42,189 nt of DNA from Oscillospiraceae bacterium (GCA_015064255.1 SVSP01000024.1:1-42189); one strand, 5' to 3'. Numbered from the stretch's first letter, positions 15,455-24,208 are shown. Translations and numbers: made by a program. Notes: a model not told the origin generated them from the letters alone.

Positions 15455-16966
15455 TTACTGACCGGATTCCGCGAGTTTCATAAAAACTTCGTCGATAGTC
15501 TTAAGACCTCTGTTCCATACAGATGTCTGCTTCTTAAGCTGAGAAGAAACAGATGCTGTACCGTTGTTCATACAAGATCTGAGGTAGTTACCGATACCGT
15601 TGAAGTAAGAAGAGAATGCCCATACAAGTACGAAGTCCATATATGCGTTTTCGCTGAGGATGTCGATCATTTCAGCGGAGTCAAGGTCTGTTGTGTACTT
15701 GAACTTAAGAGCGTCTTCATAGTAACGAGGTCTTACGCTGCGGTAAGATTCTGCGCACAGTGCTTCGAGAACGATTGCTGTTGCCTTAACGTCCTCAGAA
15801 CCTGCGCTGATACCGTAAAGGCTGATACCGTCGTGAACGTTAGAACGGTAGCTTTCCTGAGTTTCGTCGAGGAGAGGGCAAGGAACGATGTAATAAGGAG
15901 AAGACATTTCACGGAGATAAAGCTCAGCCTGGTTAAGTCTTCCGGCAACCATAAGTGCGTTATCGGACGCAAATGCCTGGAATGCTTCAACATAGTTACC
16001 GCCTGTGTTAATAACACCCTTGGATCCGAGAACCTGCATATACTTCTTATAGAAAGTATCAAGTCTTGTGTTCTTTTCGTTGAATGTGAAGGAGATGCTT
16101 CCATCCTTGTTGGTTGTAGAGAAGTTAACGCCTGCTGCTACTGCCCAACCGTTTGTGTTATCCCAAACGGGCATTGCAATACCGATAACACCGTCAGAAC
16201 CGATAAGGTCTGTCATTGTGGTGTTTTCAACTGTTGTAGCTGCGTCGGAGAGTTCTCTCATCTTGTCGATGGTCCACTTCTTTTCTCTTACGAGATCGTA
16301 AATGCTACCCTGAGATTCCTTAATAGCCTCATCGTAGATAGTACCGTTTACGAATGTGCAGTAGAATCCGCCTGTATATCTGAGGCAGAGGTCGCCTGCG
16401 AGCCAATAAACCTGTCCCTTGTAGGACATACCTTCAACGTATCCTTCGCCCCAGTAAGGGAATTCGTTATCTTTCCATTCGAGATACTGGCTTGTGTACT
16501 CGTTCTTTGAGAGGTCAAGAACGTATCCCTTGCTGCAAATGGAAATATCGTCGTACTGACGAGCTGCGATAACGTCATATTCTTCGCCACCGGACATAAA
16601 TACGCTAGAGAGGGCGTTAGAAAGGTTAGACGTATCTGTGTAGAAAGTGAGCTCGATTGTGCAGCTGAATCTTGATTCAATTGCCTTGTTACGCGCAAAG
16701 ATTGCTGCGTCAACAGCGTCACCTGTGTCTTCTTCCGCTGCGATAGAACGCTTGTGGAAGCCGTCGCCGTCTGTTTCAGCTACTGCAAACTTAACAGTAT
16801 ATCCGTTAAGGTCGTGTTCGCCGAGGTTATCGTACCAGTCTCTGACGATAACTTCTTCGCCGGGACCTTTCTCATCTTCTTTTCCGCCTGCGCAGGCAGC
16901 AAGAGAAAGGAGAGTGCATACGATAAGAAGAACAGACATAATTGTTGCCAAAATTCTTTTTTTCAT
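15455..16966 (-). CDS. Solute-binding lipoprotein 4
   Basis: A 503-aa lipoprotein, the closest relative of protein 3. The signal peptide and lipobox (MKKRILATIMSVLLIVCTLL, LAAC, Cys25) match it exactly. The charged linker is KEDEKGPGEEV. Shared landmarks are EEYDVIAARQYDD, YKGQVYWLAGDLCLRYTGGF, GSIYDLVREKKWTIDKMREL, NALMVAGRLNQAELYLREM, KATAIVLEALCAESYRSVRP and KYTTDLDSAEMIDI. Differences from protein 3 lie in the middle, for example TTMTDLIGSDGVIGIAMPVW against TIEELVGSDGVVGIAMPIH, and at the C-terminus. GGAGG sits upstream of the ATG. The gene stands alone between a consensus promoter and a terminator, so it can be expressed independently of its neighbours. Ligand and partner permease are unknown. 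Confidence 0.9.
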   Translation of the reverse strand: MKKRILATIMSVLLIVCTLLSLAACAGGKEDEKGPGEEVIVRDWYDNLGEHDLNGYTVKFAVAETDGDGFHKRSIAAEEDTGDAVDAAIFARNKAIESRFSCTIELTFYTDTSNLSNALSSVFMSGGEEYDVIAARQYDDISICSKGYVLDLSKNEYTSQYLEWKDNEFPYWGEGYVEGMSYKGQVYWLAGDLCLRYTGGFYCTFVNGTIYDEAIKESQGSIYDLVREKKWTIDKMRELSDAATTVENTTMTDLIGSDGVIGIAMPVWDNTNGWAVAAGVNFSTTNKDGSISFTFNEKNTRLDTFYKKYMQVLGSKGVINTGGNYVEAFQAFASDNALMVAGRLNQAELYLREMSSPYYIVPCPLLDETQESYRSNVHDGISLYGISAGSEDVKATAIVLEALCAESYRSVRPRYYEDALKFKYTTDLDSAEMIDILSENAYMDFVLVWAFSSYFNGIGNYLRSCMNNGTASVSSQLKKQTSVWNRGLKTIDEVFMKLAESGQ

Positions 16967-16996
16967 ACTAAAACCTCCAAATAGTTTTGTACAGAT

Positions 16997-17025
16997 ATTA
17001 TATCATTTAACATCTGTTTTGTCAA
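16997..17025 (-). promoter_or_regulatory. Strong promoter of solute-binding gene 4
   Basis: Perfect TTGACA (17025-17020) and TATAAT (17002-16997), spacer 17, with extended -10 TGATATAAT on the minus strand. Confidence 0.93.
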
Positions 17026-17088
17026 CTAAAAAGTTATGTTTATATATAACAATTTTTAGTACGTCTTTTTGTTGATTACCTACAAAAG

Positions 17089-17116
17089 AAAGCGAAAAAC
17101 CGAAGTTTTTCGCTTT
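17089..17116 (-). terminator. Terminator of solute-binding gene 5
   Basis: A 12-bp perfect stem AAAGCGAAAAAC/GTTTTTCGCTTT with a CGAA tetraloop; the minus strand continues with TTGTAGG, so the U tract is partly within the stem. Confidence 0.85.
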
Positions 17117-17127
17117 GCTTATTAAGT

Positions 17128-18636
17128 TTACTGAACTTCTGCAAGCTTTTCGAACATTTTATCGAGATCTTTAAGTCCTCTCGACCAAGCCGCTGTCTGT
17201 TTCTTAAGCATAGTTGTTACAGACTGTGTACCTCTCGACATATTTTCTCTGAGGTAGTTTCCGAGACCCTGGAAATATGTAGTGAACGCCCATACGAGTG
17301 CGAAATCCATATATGCGTTTTCGCTGAGGATATCTACCATTTCGGCAGAGTCAAGGTCTGTCGTGTACTTGAACTTAAGAGCATCCTCGTAGTAACGGGG
17401 TCTTACACTACGGTAAGATTCCGCGCACATTGCTTCGAGAACGATTGCCGTTGCCTTAATGTCCTGGCTGCCTGCACTGATACCGTAAAGGTTAACCGCA
17501 TCGTGAACGTTAGAACGGTAGTTTTCCTGTGTTTCATCGAGCATAGGGCAAGGAATAACGTAGTAAGGATCTGCCATTTCACGGAGATAAAGCTCAGCCT
17601 GGTTAAGTCTTCCGGGGAGCATAAATGCGTTACCCGATACAAATGCCTGGAACGCATCTGCGTATACATTATTGTAGTTAACAACGCCCTTCGATCCAAC
17701 AAGCTGCATATACTTCTTGTAGAAAGTATCAAGTCTTGTGTTCTTGTCGTTGAACGAGAAGGAGATACTTCCATCCTTGTTGGTTGTGGAGAAGTTAACT
17801 CCTGCCGCTACTGCCCAGCCGTTTGTGTTATCCCAGATAGGCATTGCAACACCGACAACGCCATTCGAAGCTATGAGGTCTGATGCTGTAACGTTTTCGA
17901 CCGTCGTTGTTGCATCGGAGAACTCTCTCATCTTGTCGATGGTCCACTTCTTTTCTCTTACGAGATCGTAAATGCTGCCCTGAGATTCCTTAAGAACCTG
18001 ATCGTAGATAGTACCGTTTACGAATGTGCAGTAGAATCCGCCCGTATATCTGAGGCAGAGGTCGCCTGCGAGCCAGTAAACCTGACCCTTGTAGGACATA
18101 CCTTCGATATATCCTTCTGCCCAGTAAGGGAATTCATTATCTTTCCATTCGAGATACTGACTTGCATCTTCGTGCTTTGCAAGGTCAATAAGATAGCCCT
18201 TGCTGCAAAGAGATATGTCTGCCCACTGAAGTCCTGCTATAACGTCATATTCTTCTCCGCCCGCCATAAGTACGTTCATAACCGATGTTTGGGAAAGCTT
18301 CTTTTCTTCATAGAAAGTAAGCTCGATTTTACAGTTGAACCTTGCTTCAATTGCCTTGTTACGTGCAAATATTGCAGAGTCAACAGCGTCACCCGTGTTT
18401 TCATCAGCTACGATCGAACGCTTATGGAAGCCGTCACCGTCTGCTTCGGCTACTGCAAACTTAACGGTATATCCGTCAAGGTCGTGTTCACCGAGGTTAT
18501 CGTACCATTCTCTGTCAATTTCCGGCGGTTCTTCATCGCCAACAGGTTCCTTTCCGCCTGCGCAAGCTGCGAGAGAAAGGAGAGTGCATACGATAAGAAG
18601 AACAGACATAATCGTTGCCAAAATTCTTTTTTTCAT
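17128..18636 (-). CDS. Solute-binding lipoprotein 5
   Basis: A 502-aa member of the array, first in the direction of transcription and next to lnt. Signal peptide and lipobox are the same as in proteins 3 and 4 (Cys25), with linker KEPVGDEEPPEI. Landmarks are EEYDVIAGLQWADISLC (the RQYDD of its relatives is replaced by LQWAD), YKGQVYWLAGDLCLRYTGGF, GSIYDLVREKKWTIDKMREF, NAFMLPGRLNQAELYLREM and KYTTDLDSAEMVDI. The LQWAD change and the shifted DTSNLSS region (KKLSQTSVM) suggest an altered binding surface. AGGAGG precedes the ATG. It has its own consensus promoter and terminator. The class is secure; the ligand is not known. Confidence 0.9.
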   Translation of the reverse strand: MKKRILATIMSVLLIVCTLLSLAACAGGKEPVGDEEPPEIDREWYDNLGEHDLDGYTVKFAVAEADGDGFHKRSIVADENTGDAVDSAIFARNKAIEARFNCKIELTFYEEKKLSQTSVMNVLMAGGEEYDVIAGLQWADISLCSKGYLIDLAKHEDASQYLEWKDNEFPYWAEGYIEGMSYKGQVYWLAGDLCLRYTGGFYCTFVNGTIYDQVLKESQGSIYDLVREKKWTIDKMREFSDATTTVENVTASDLIASNGVVGVAMPIWDNTNGWAVAAGVNFSTTNKDGSISFSFNDKNTRLDTFYKKYMQLVGSKGVVNYNNVYADAFQAFVSGNAFMLPGRLNQAELYLREMADPYYVIPCPMLDETQENYRSNVHDAVNLYGISAGSQDIKATAIVLEAMCAESYRSVRPRYYEDALKFKYTTDLDSAEMVDILSENAYMDFALVWAFTTYFQGLGNYLRENMSRGTQSVTTMLKKQTAAWSRGLKDLDKMFEKLAEVQ

Positions 18637-18666
18637 ACTAAAACCTCCAAATAGTTTTACATAAAT

Positions 18667-18695
18667 ATTATATCATTAACTATTCATTTTGTCAA
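18667..18695 (-). promoter_or_regulatory. Strong promoter of solute-binding gene 5
   Basis: Perfect TTGACA (18695-18690) and TATAAT (18672-18667), spacer 17, extended -10 TGATATAAT on the minus strand. Confidence 0.93.
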
Positions 18696-18726
18696 TAGAA
18701 ATACCATATTATACAAAAAAATACAA

Positions 18727-18756
18727 AAAAGCGGAAAACTTACTTCTTCCGCTTTT
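18727..18756 (-). terminator. Terminator of lnt
   Basis: AAAAGCGGAA (18727-18736) pairs with TTCCGCTTTT (18747-18756) around a ten-base loop. On the minus strand it runs into TTTTTTGTAT. It begins three bases after the lnt stop. Confidence 0.88.
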
Positions 18757-18759
18757 CGA

Positions 18760-20409
18760 TTATATACTACTTTTATTATTTTTTCTCTTGTGCTCTATCA
18801 CATCAATACATACAAGAGTCACTATAAAAATCACACACGGAAGAACTATAATATCTCCCACGTACGAGTAGAGCGTTCTCTGCGTATTTCTATGAACACT
18901 TGCCGTAACGTATCCCTTCACCAGCGGATCAAGCATATCTATAACTTCACCGTCCGAGCTTATTATCGCAGAGATGCCCGTGCTTGCGGCTCTTGCTATG
19001 TAGCGTCTGTTTTCTACCGCGCGAAGCACCGCGTGAGAATTATGCTGATATGCCGATGCCGAATCGCGATACCACGAATCGTTTGTCGAAAGCAGAATAT
19101 ACTCAGCACCGTCTGCCGCGCTTTCGCGTGCAAGGTCGGGATATATCGAATCAAAGCAGATAAGTCTGCCTATATTCCCAAACTCTGTTTCAAGCAGCTC
19201 GCTGTTTGTACCCGGTGTAAGATCGTCTTCGAGCATATTAAGCTCTGTCATAAAAGGAAGCACTACTGTCAGAATATCCCTCATCGGCATATATTCTCCA
19301 AACGGGACGAGATGCTGTTTTTTATACGAGCCTTCTTCGATCGTTCCGTCGGGAAAAAATGCTACCACCGCGTTATATTCGTATGTAATATCCTCCGAGG
19401 CATCGAGCTTATCTATCGTTCCGACAAATATTATCGAGCCTGTTTCTTTTGCAAGCTCTTTTATATCGTTTCTGTAAAAAGGACTTGTTCTCGCGTACGT
19501 CGTAATTATGGTTTCGGGCCAAACGACGATATCTGCGTGCTTTTTCGCATCTGCGGCAAGAGTCAGATTTCTGTACACCTTCATAGCGTTAGAGTTAGAC
19601 TGATCCGCCCACTTATCGTTTGACGAGATATTTCCCTGGATCACCGTTACGGTAACCTCTTCGCCTTTTTTTTCGTTATGAAGACCTATCGCGAGAAATC
19701 CGTAACCGAGATTGAGCATCACCACGGCAAGTGCCGCACAGGCAACTCTGACAGCTCTTTTTGACGCTTTATCTTTCGAGGTGAAATATATCACAGAAAC
19801 GGCAACAAATCCGTTTACAAGAGCTATTATAAATCCTATAAAGAGCGAGCCGAAAAGAGATGCGCTCTGAACAGCGGCAGGAAAAGCCGTCTGAGAGAGT
19901 GCGAGTCTTGCCCACGGCACGCCCATCCAGGTAAGCGACTGCACATACTCAAGCACCGTCCAAGCCGAGGCAAACACAAAAGGAGCCATACGAAGTCCGC
20001 CTTTTTTAAAGGCAATGCAGAAAAGCGGTGCAACAAACGCTGTTCCAATCGTCTGAAGGAGGGAAAGCCCTATCCAACAGAAAAGGGTTATGAGAAGTGC
20101 AAGCGGCTTTTCAACTCCGAGAAAATCCATAGGCCAGAGATACCAGAACCAGTGGTAAATCACGATATAGAAGAAAAACGACCAAACAAAGCCTACTCCG
20201 TAGCTTGAAAAGGCTTTTTTCACGTTTTCGCATCTTTTCACAAGAATTATCACAAGCGGAGCAAGTGACACGAAAACAAGCACGGACATTATTTCAAATA
20301 TCAGCGTAAGTGCAGTCAGCACCGCCGAAGCGAGCAAAGTCAAGAAAAGAAGACCTTTTCTATCAAGAATTTTATTCAAACTCTCTGCAAAACCAAATTT
20401 TATCTTCAT
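18760..20409 (-). CDS. lnt: Apolipoprotein N-acyltransferase
   Basis: The integral membrane enzyme adds the third acyl chain to the N-terminal Cys of lipoproteins. The N-terminal half (residues ~20-245) holds about seven hydrophobic segments. The C-terminal half is a carbon-nitrogen hydrolase domain with the catalytic triad visible as Glu299 (VVWPET), Lys364 (SYKKQHLVPFGEY) and Cys418 (LICFDS). The C-terminus returns to a membrane helix (GDIIVLPCVIFIVTLVCI). The 549-aa length is within the family range. The gene starts 38 bases inside the end of the pseudouridine synthase gene, with AAAGGA upstream of the ATG, so the two form an operon. It lies directly upstream of the five-lipoprotein array. 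Lnt is classical in diderms and scattered in Clostridia, and the window otherwise looks monoderm. Confidence 0.92.
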   Translation of the reverse strand: MKIKFGFAESLNKILDRKGLLFLTLLASAVLTALTLIFEIMSVLVFVSLAPLVIILVKRCENVKKAFSSYGVGFVWSFFFYIVIYHWFWYLWPMDFLGVEKPLALLITLFCWIGLSLLQTIGTAFVAPLFCIAFKKGGLRMAPFVFASAWTVLEYVQSLTWMGVPWARLALSQTAFPAAVQSASLFGSLFIGFIIALVNGFVAVSVIYFTSKDKASKRAVRVACAALAVVMLNLGYGFLAIGLHNEKKGEEVTVTVIQGNISSNDKWADQSNSNAMKVYRNLTLAADAKKHADIVVWPETIITTYARTSPFYRNDIKELAKETGSIIFVGTIDKLDASEDITYEYNAVVAFFPDGTIEEGSYKKQHLVPFGEYMPMRDILTVVLPFMTELNMLEDDLTPGTNSELLETEFGNIGRLICFDSIYPDLARESAADGAEYILLSTNDSWYRDSASAYQHNSHAVLRAVENRRYIARAASTGISAIISSDGEVIDMLDPLVKGYVTASVHRNTQRTLYSYVGDIIVLPCVIFIVTLVCIDVIEHKRKNNKSSI

Positions 20410-21331
20410 CTATTTTGAATATCCTTTCATTCAGGTATTCGAGTATTCCCGAATCTCCCTTAAAACAAAATTCAAGGCTGTACGAATAAAGTGCCTGATA
20501 TTTATATCCTATCTGCTTATCGTCGCGGTTTATTCCGTATTTTCCATCTCCGAGAAGAGGGTGTCCTATTGATGACATATGCGCTCTTATCTGATGCGTG
20601 CGGCCTGTTATAAGATCAACCTCGAGAAGCGAGAGTCCGTTTTTCTCGGCAACAACACGGTATCCCGTTATTATCTTCTTGGCATCGCCGTTTTTCGGCT
20701 GAGTTTTGAAAACCTTTACCGTATTTGTTTTTGAGTCTTTTATAAGATATCCCCTAAGTACACCCTCTTTTTCTTCGAAAGTTCCGTGTACTGCGGCAAG
20801 ATACTTTTTACTCATCTCTCTGTTTTTGATTTTTTCGTTCATTATACGAAGCGTCTGTGCGTTCTTCGCCGCGATAACTATACCGCCCGTATTTCTGTCT
20901 ATTCTGTTACAGAGCGCAGGAGCAAACGAGTTTTCCTTTTCGGGATCGTACTCGCCCTTCTGATAAAGATATGCCGTTATATGCGATATCAGCGTATTTG
21001 TGCTCTCTTTATCGTCCGAATGGACTATCATTCCCGCCCTTTTATCGCAAAGGATTATATTTTCGTCTTCGTATATTATATCGATATGCGGTGTCAGCTT
21101 CAGCGAGGCGGTCACTGCCGTATTTTCGAAAAATTCTTCTTTAATGAAGAGTTCTACCGTATCGCCCTCGCAAAGAAAATACGTATGCTCCGTGCGCTTT
21201 CTGTTGACCTTTATCTTCTTCGTTCTTATCAGCTTATACATCAGCGAGGTCGGCAGTGTCGGAACCGCCTTTGACAGAAACTTGTCCAGCCTCTGCCCCG
21301 CATCGTTGGTATTTATAGTAAGTACTCTCAT
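20372..21331 (-). CDS. RluA-family pseudouridine synthase with S4 domain
   Basis: It converts specific uridines in rRNA or tRNA to pseudouridine. An S4 RNA-binding domain at residues ~14-60 (RLDKFLSKAVPTLPTSLMYK) precedes the catalytic domain. The catalytic Asp145 is in NRIDRNTGG, a variant of the usual HRLDxxTSG. TGRTHQIRAHMSSIGHPLLGD is the conserved C-terminal motif. The length of 319 aa is typical of RluC/RluD-like enzymes; the exact target cannot be assigned. GAAAGGATATAA precedes the ATG. The 327-base region upstream (21332-21658) holds repeats and a terminator but no gene. The 3' end overlaps lnt by 38 bases. Confidence 0.92.
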   Translation of the reverse strand: MRVLTINTNDAGQRLDKFLSKAVPTLPTSLMYKLIRTKKIKVNRKRTEHTYFLCEGDTVELFIKEEFFENTAVTASLKLTPHIDIIYEDENIILCDKRAGMIVHSDDKESTNTLISHITAYLYQKGEYDPEKENSFAPALCNRIDRNTGGIVIAAKNAQTLRIMNEKIKNREMSKKYLAAVHGTFEEKEGVLRGYLIKDSKTNTVKVFKTQPKNGDAKKIITGYRVVAEKNGLSLLEVDLITGRTHQIRAHMSSIGHPLLGDGKYGINRDDKQIGYKYQALYSYSLEFCFKGDSGILEYLNERIFKIDEDKIWFCREFE

Positions 21332-21345
21332 TTATATCCTTTCTC

Positions 21346-21455
21346 AGGGCTCTGCCCTTAAACCCGCTTAGAAACTTTTCTGAAACGAAAGAATTACCTT
21401 TTCAGTAAAGTTTTTGAAAGAGTGCAGAGAAAACTTTTTTTAAAGTTTTCTCTGC
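21346..21455 (-). repeat. Dispersed intergenic repeat, family A, copy 2 (inverted)
   Basis: It contains an AGGGC/GCCCT stem (21346-21358), the inverse of CAAAAACTTTACTGAAAA at 21399-21416, and a 14-bp hairpin (21424-21437 with 21442-21455, loop TTTT). The 18-base core is identical to copy 3 at 29496-29513. It is entirely intergenic. Confidence 0.7.
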
Positions 21456-21468
21456 CGTTTCCCGTTGC

Positions 21469-21494
21469 AAAAAAATCCGGAGCAAGCTCCGGAT
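21469..21494 (-). terminator. Terminator downstream of murA
   Basis: ATCCGGAGC (21475-21483) pairs with GCTCCGGAT (21486-21494), and the minus strand then reads TTTTTTT. A related TCGGAGC/GCTCCGA hairpin at 21637-21652 lies closer to murA but has no T run. Confidence 0.75.
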
Positions 21495-21543
21495 CCAGAG
21501 TGTAAACAAAAGCGATTAACTAAACTGAGAGAAGGAGAAAACC

Positions 21544-21600
21544 ATCTCAAACGCCGAAGTTTTTCCCCTTCTCTCAGACTCTCAACCCTTTTCCTTGGCT
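21544..21600 (-). repeat. Dispersed intergenic repeat, family B, copy 1
   Basis: Read on the minus strand, 51 of 57 bases match 42133-42189 at the window end by hand alignment. Shared blocks are AGCCAAGGAAAA, GAGTCTGAG and ACTTCGGCGTTTGAGAT. Its GAGAGAAGG segment can pair with flanking CCTTCTCTC (21526-21536), giving a large hairpin. A shorter related piece is at 28070-28091. Confidence 0.8.
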
Positions 21601-21658
21601 AAAAAATTTTCTTTTTATTTTGTCTTCAATCTAAACTCGGAGCAAGCTCCGAATCTTT

Positions 21659-22945
21659 TCAGTCTTCAATGTTTACAAGAGAAATATCAGCACCGACAGC
21701 CAAAAGCTTTTCAACTATGTCCTCATACCCGCGGTTGATATAGTTGATATTTTCTATTTCGGTCTTTCCCTGTGCGGCAAGTCCGGCAATAACCATAGCC
21801 GCACCTGCTCTGAGGTCGGAAGCATTAACGGATGCACCGTAAAGCGGAGATCCGCCGCTGATAGTTGCAACCCGTCCGTTAACTTCAATAGAAGCTCCCA
21901 TATTTCTGAGCTGATCAACGTACTGGAATCTGTTATCAAATACGCCCTCTATCAGCTTGCTTACGCCCTGTGCAACGCACATAAGCACGCAGAACTGCGG
22001 CTGCATATCGGTAGGAATACCCGGATAAGGCAGGGTCTTGATATTTGTGGCAGTAAGCTCAGACGGAACGCTGACTTCAACGCTGTCATCGTTTTCAACT
22101 ATCTTCACGCCCATCTCGGCGAGCTTTGTTGACGTCGCTTCAAGATGCTTCGGAATTACGTTCTTTATAAGAACCTTTCCGCCTGTTGCCGCCGCGGCAA
22201 CCATATAGGTTCCAGCTTCAATCATATCGGGAACAACGGTATATGTACATCCGTGAAGCTCATTCTTATCAACTCCCGTTATTTTTATCGTAGGAGTTCC
22301 TGCGCCCATTACCTTTGCTCCGCAGGTATTAAGGAAGTTTGCAAGGTCAACTATATGAGGCTCTCTTGCGGCATTTTCGATAATGGTAAGTCCCTTTGCG
22401 GTAGCCGCCGCGAGCATTACGTTTATAGTTGCGCCGACAGAAACGTCATCAAAGAAGATATTTGCTCCTACAACACCGTCCTCTGTAACTGCTCTTACGC
22501 ATTTTCCGCTTTCAGAGAACGTTTCGGTAACGGTTGCACCGAGAGTTTCAAAGCCTTTTATATGTCTGTCGATCGGACGTCCTCCGAAATCGCATCCGCC
22601 CGGATACTGAACAACAGCTTCACCGAATCTTCCGAGCTCTGCTCCGAGAAGGTAATAAGACGCTCTCATTTTTCTCACGAGCGATGCCGGCGGTTCCGCA
22701 ACCTTTACAGAGGTTGCGTCGATTCTTGCAGTATGTCTGTCTATTCTCTCGACTTTAGCACCGAGACTTTCTATTATTTCAAGAGAAAGATCGATGTCCT
22801 TGACAGCGGGCAGATTTTCAAGCACGGAAACTCCGTTTGTCACAAGTATAGATGCAAATATTATCGGAAGTGCTCCGTTTTTCATACCGCCTATTTCAAT
22901 TTCACCGTTAAGCGGCTTCCCGCCGTTTATAACTATCTTTTCCAT
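21659..22945 (-). CDS. murA: UDP-N-acetylglucosamine 1-carboxyvinyltransferase
   Basis: It catalyses the first committed step of peptidoglycan synthesis, transferring enolpyruvate from PEP to UDP-GlcNAc, in the cytoplasm. The start at 22945 gives MEKIVINGGKPLNGEIEIGG, placing the conserved Lys22 and Asn23 exactly as in the reference enzymes. An upstream ATG at 22972 would add nine unlikely residues. Cys118 in PGGCDFGGRPIDRH is the loop cysteine, the fosfomycin target. The C-terminal LRAGAAMVIAGLAAQGKTEI block is intact. The length is 428 aa. AAGGA lies about 12 bases before the start. It is last in a cluster with the DUF3810-like, RluA-like and ilvE genes, 80 bases after the DUF3810-like gene, so co-transcription is likely but not certain. 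Confidence 0.97.
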   Translation of the reverse strand: MEKIVINGGKPLNGEIEIGGMKNGALPIIFASILVTNGVSVLENLPAVKDIDLSLEIIESLGAKVERIDRHTARIDATSVKVAEPPASLVRKMRASYYLLGAELGRFGEAVVQYPGGCDFGGRPIDRHIKGFETLGATVTETFSESGKCVRAVTEDGVVGANIFFDDVSVGATINVMLAAATAKGLTIIENAAREPHIVDLANFLNTCGAKVMGAGTPTIKITGVDKNELHGCTYTVVPDMIEAGTYMVAAAATGGKVLIKNVIPKHLEATSTKLAEMGVKIVENDDSVEVSVPSELTATNIKTLPYPGIPTDMQPQFCVLMCVAQGVSKLIEGVFDNRFQYVDQLRNMGASIEVNGRVATISGGSPLYGASVNASDLRAGAAMVIAGLAAQGKTEIENINYINRGYEDIVEKLLAVGADISLVNIED

Positions 22946-23025
22946 TATATATTCATTCCTTTTGGCAGTCATTAAATCAATATTATAATATGCCGAAAAA
23001 TATTTTATGATATTTCGGCTTGTTT

Positions 23026-24180
23026 TCAGTAATCAAGATATGCAATAGCGAGTCCTACGACAAACGAGTAGGTTATCGTACCCGCAGATTGACCCTGCGA
23101 TTGCAGATACGTATTATTTACAGTCTGACTGACGTTTGCCGCTACGTTTTCGCGGTATTTGTCAAAAAAAGCGTTGTACGCGCGGAATTCAAGATAAATA
23201 TCTTCGCCGAGCGTATAAGAAAACGTACTGTACGCGCTCTTATCGGCTTTATAAAGTGCAGACTGAACGTATTCGAGCAGATTAAGATACGCGCTGTATC
23301 TGATATAGTTATCGTCACTTTCCATACATATAAGATATGCGACGAAGTTAGCCTCATCCTCGCGTGCTATTCCGCGCTGATGTGACATCTCGTGTGCCGC
23401 CGTATAGGGCAGCGTGTAATCGGGAAAATTCGTATTGATATTCGACTCTCCCGTATAATAGCTGTATACTCCCGAAATATGAGTATACGTCATATAAGGA
23501 CTCAGTATTACGTCCTTAAAATTCGATCTCATCGGAGATAAGAAGTCATATTTTTCCGCGGCTTTTATACAAGCTTCGTTTAAAAGTCTGTTAAGCTCAT
23601 CGCGTGAATAGGGCATTACCGAGCCTGTAAGCTCATTAAACGTTATATTTTCCGCACATTCCCTTGCACGGTCGCGGAGATATTCGGAAAGTGCGAGAAG
23701 GTCCGAAGAATCTTCGTATTTCGGCTTTTCCACACCGAGCTTTTCGTAAAGTGTCGTTCCCTGATAGGATGTTCCGAGAGTAAAAACGAAAAGCGAATAA
23801 AAGGTCACGATAATTGAAAGAAGTCCGCATATATAGCGTGAATACGAGTACTTTTTGTTTGATTTCAGTACTTTTACAGCCAATACTATCAAAAAAATAA
23901 GCAAAAACGGAAGAAGGATAAGTGTCATTTCAGCAAGTGAAAATGGGATCCATCCGGTAAGCTTTGCAAGTACGAATCTCACGACCGACGCCACGTATTT
24001 TGTAATAAAGTCGGCAAAAGCGGGAGAGTTCACCGATATAATATGCACCAAAAGCGAAACTATTCCAATGGCGAAAAAAACAAGGTTTACTACCGGGCAG
24101 TAGTTTAACAGCTTTTTCAAACCGATTTTTTTACTTTCTGCCGTTTTTTCGGAAATTTCGTTTATCTTTTCTTCGGACAT
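23026..24180 (-). CDS. DUF3810-like membrane protein with HExxH metalloprotease motif
   Basis: A 384-aa membrane protein. Three hydrophobic segments are visible at about residues 27-50, 83-105 and 117-137. A long extracellular or cytosolic domain then contains HEMSH (263-267) followed by GIAREDEANFVAYL, the arrangement of a zinc metallopeptidase with a third ligand in the EDEAN helix. This matches the DUF3810 family as I remember it; its substrate is unknown. The start at 24180 has AAAGGA nine bases upstream. A longer frame from 24222 would overlap the preceding gene and lacks a good ribosome binding site. It lies 28 bases downstream of the pseudouridine synthase gene and upstream of murA, which would suit a wall-related role but does not prove one. 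Confidence 0.8.
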   Translation of the reverse strand: MSEEKINEISEKTAESKKIGLKKLLNYCPVVNLVFFAIGIVSLLVHIISVNSPAFADFITKYVASVVRFVLAKLTGWIPFSLAEMTLILLPFLLIFLIVLAVKVLKSNKKYSYSRYICGLLSIIVTFYSLFVFTLGTSYQGTTLYEKLGVEKPKYEDSSDLLALSEYLRDRARECAENITFNELTGSVMPYSRDELNRLLNEACIKAAEKYDFLSPMRSNFKDVILSPYMTYTHISGVYSYYTGESNINTNFPDYTLPYTAAHEMSHQRGIAREDEANFVAYLICMESDDNYIRYSAYLNLLEYVQSALYKADKSAYSTFSYTLGEDIYLEFRAYNAFFDKYRENVAANVSQTVNNTYLQSQGQSAGTITYSFVVGLAIAYLDY

Positions 24181-24208
24181 CAGAATATTCCTTTCGTACT
24201 TTTTCGCA

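Noticed and set aside
22992..23019. Terminator between the DUF3810-like gene and murA
   Set aside because: GCCGAAA/TTTCGGC forms a hairpin but it is not followed by a T run on the transcribed strand.
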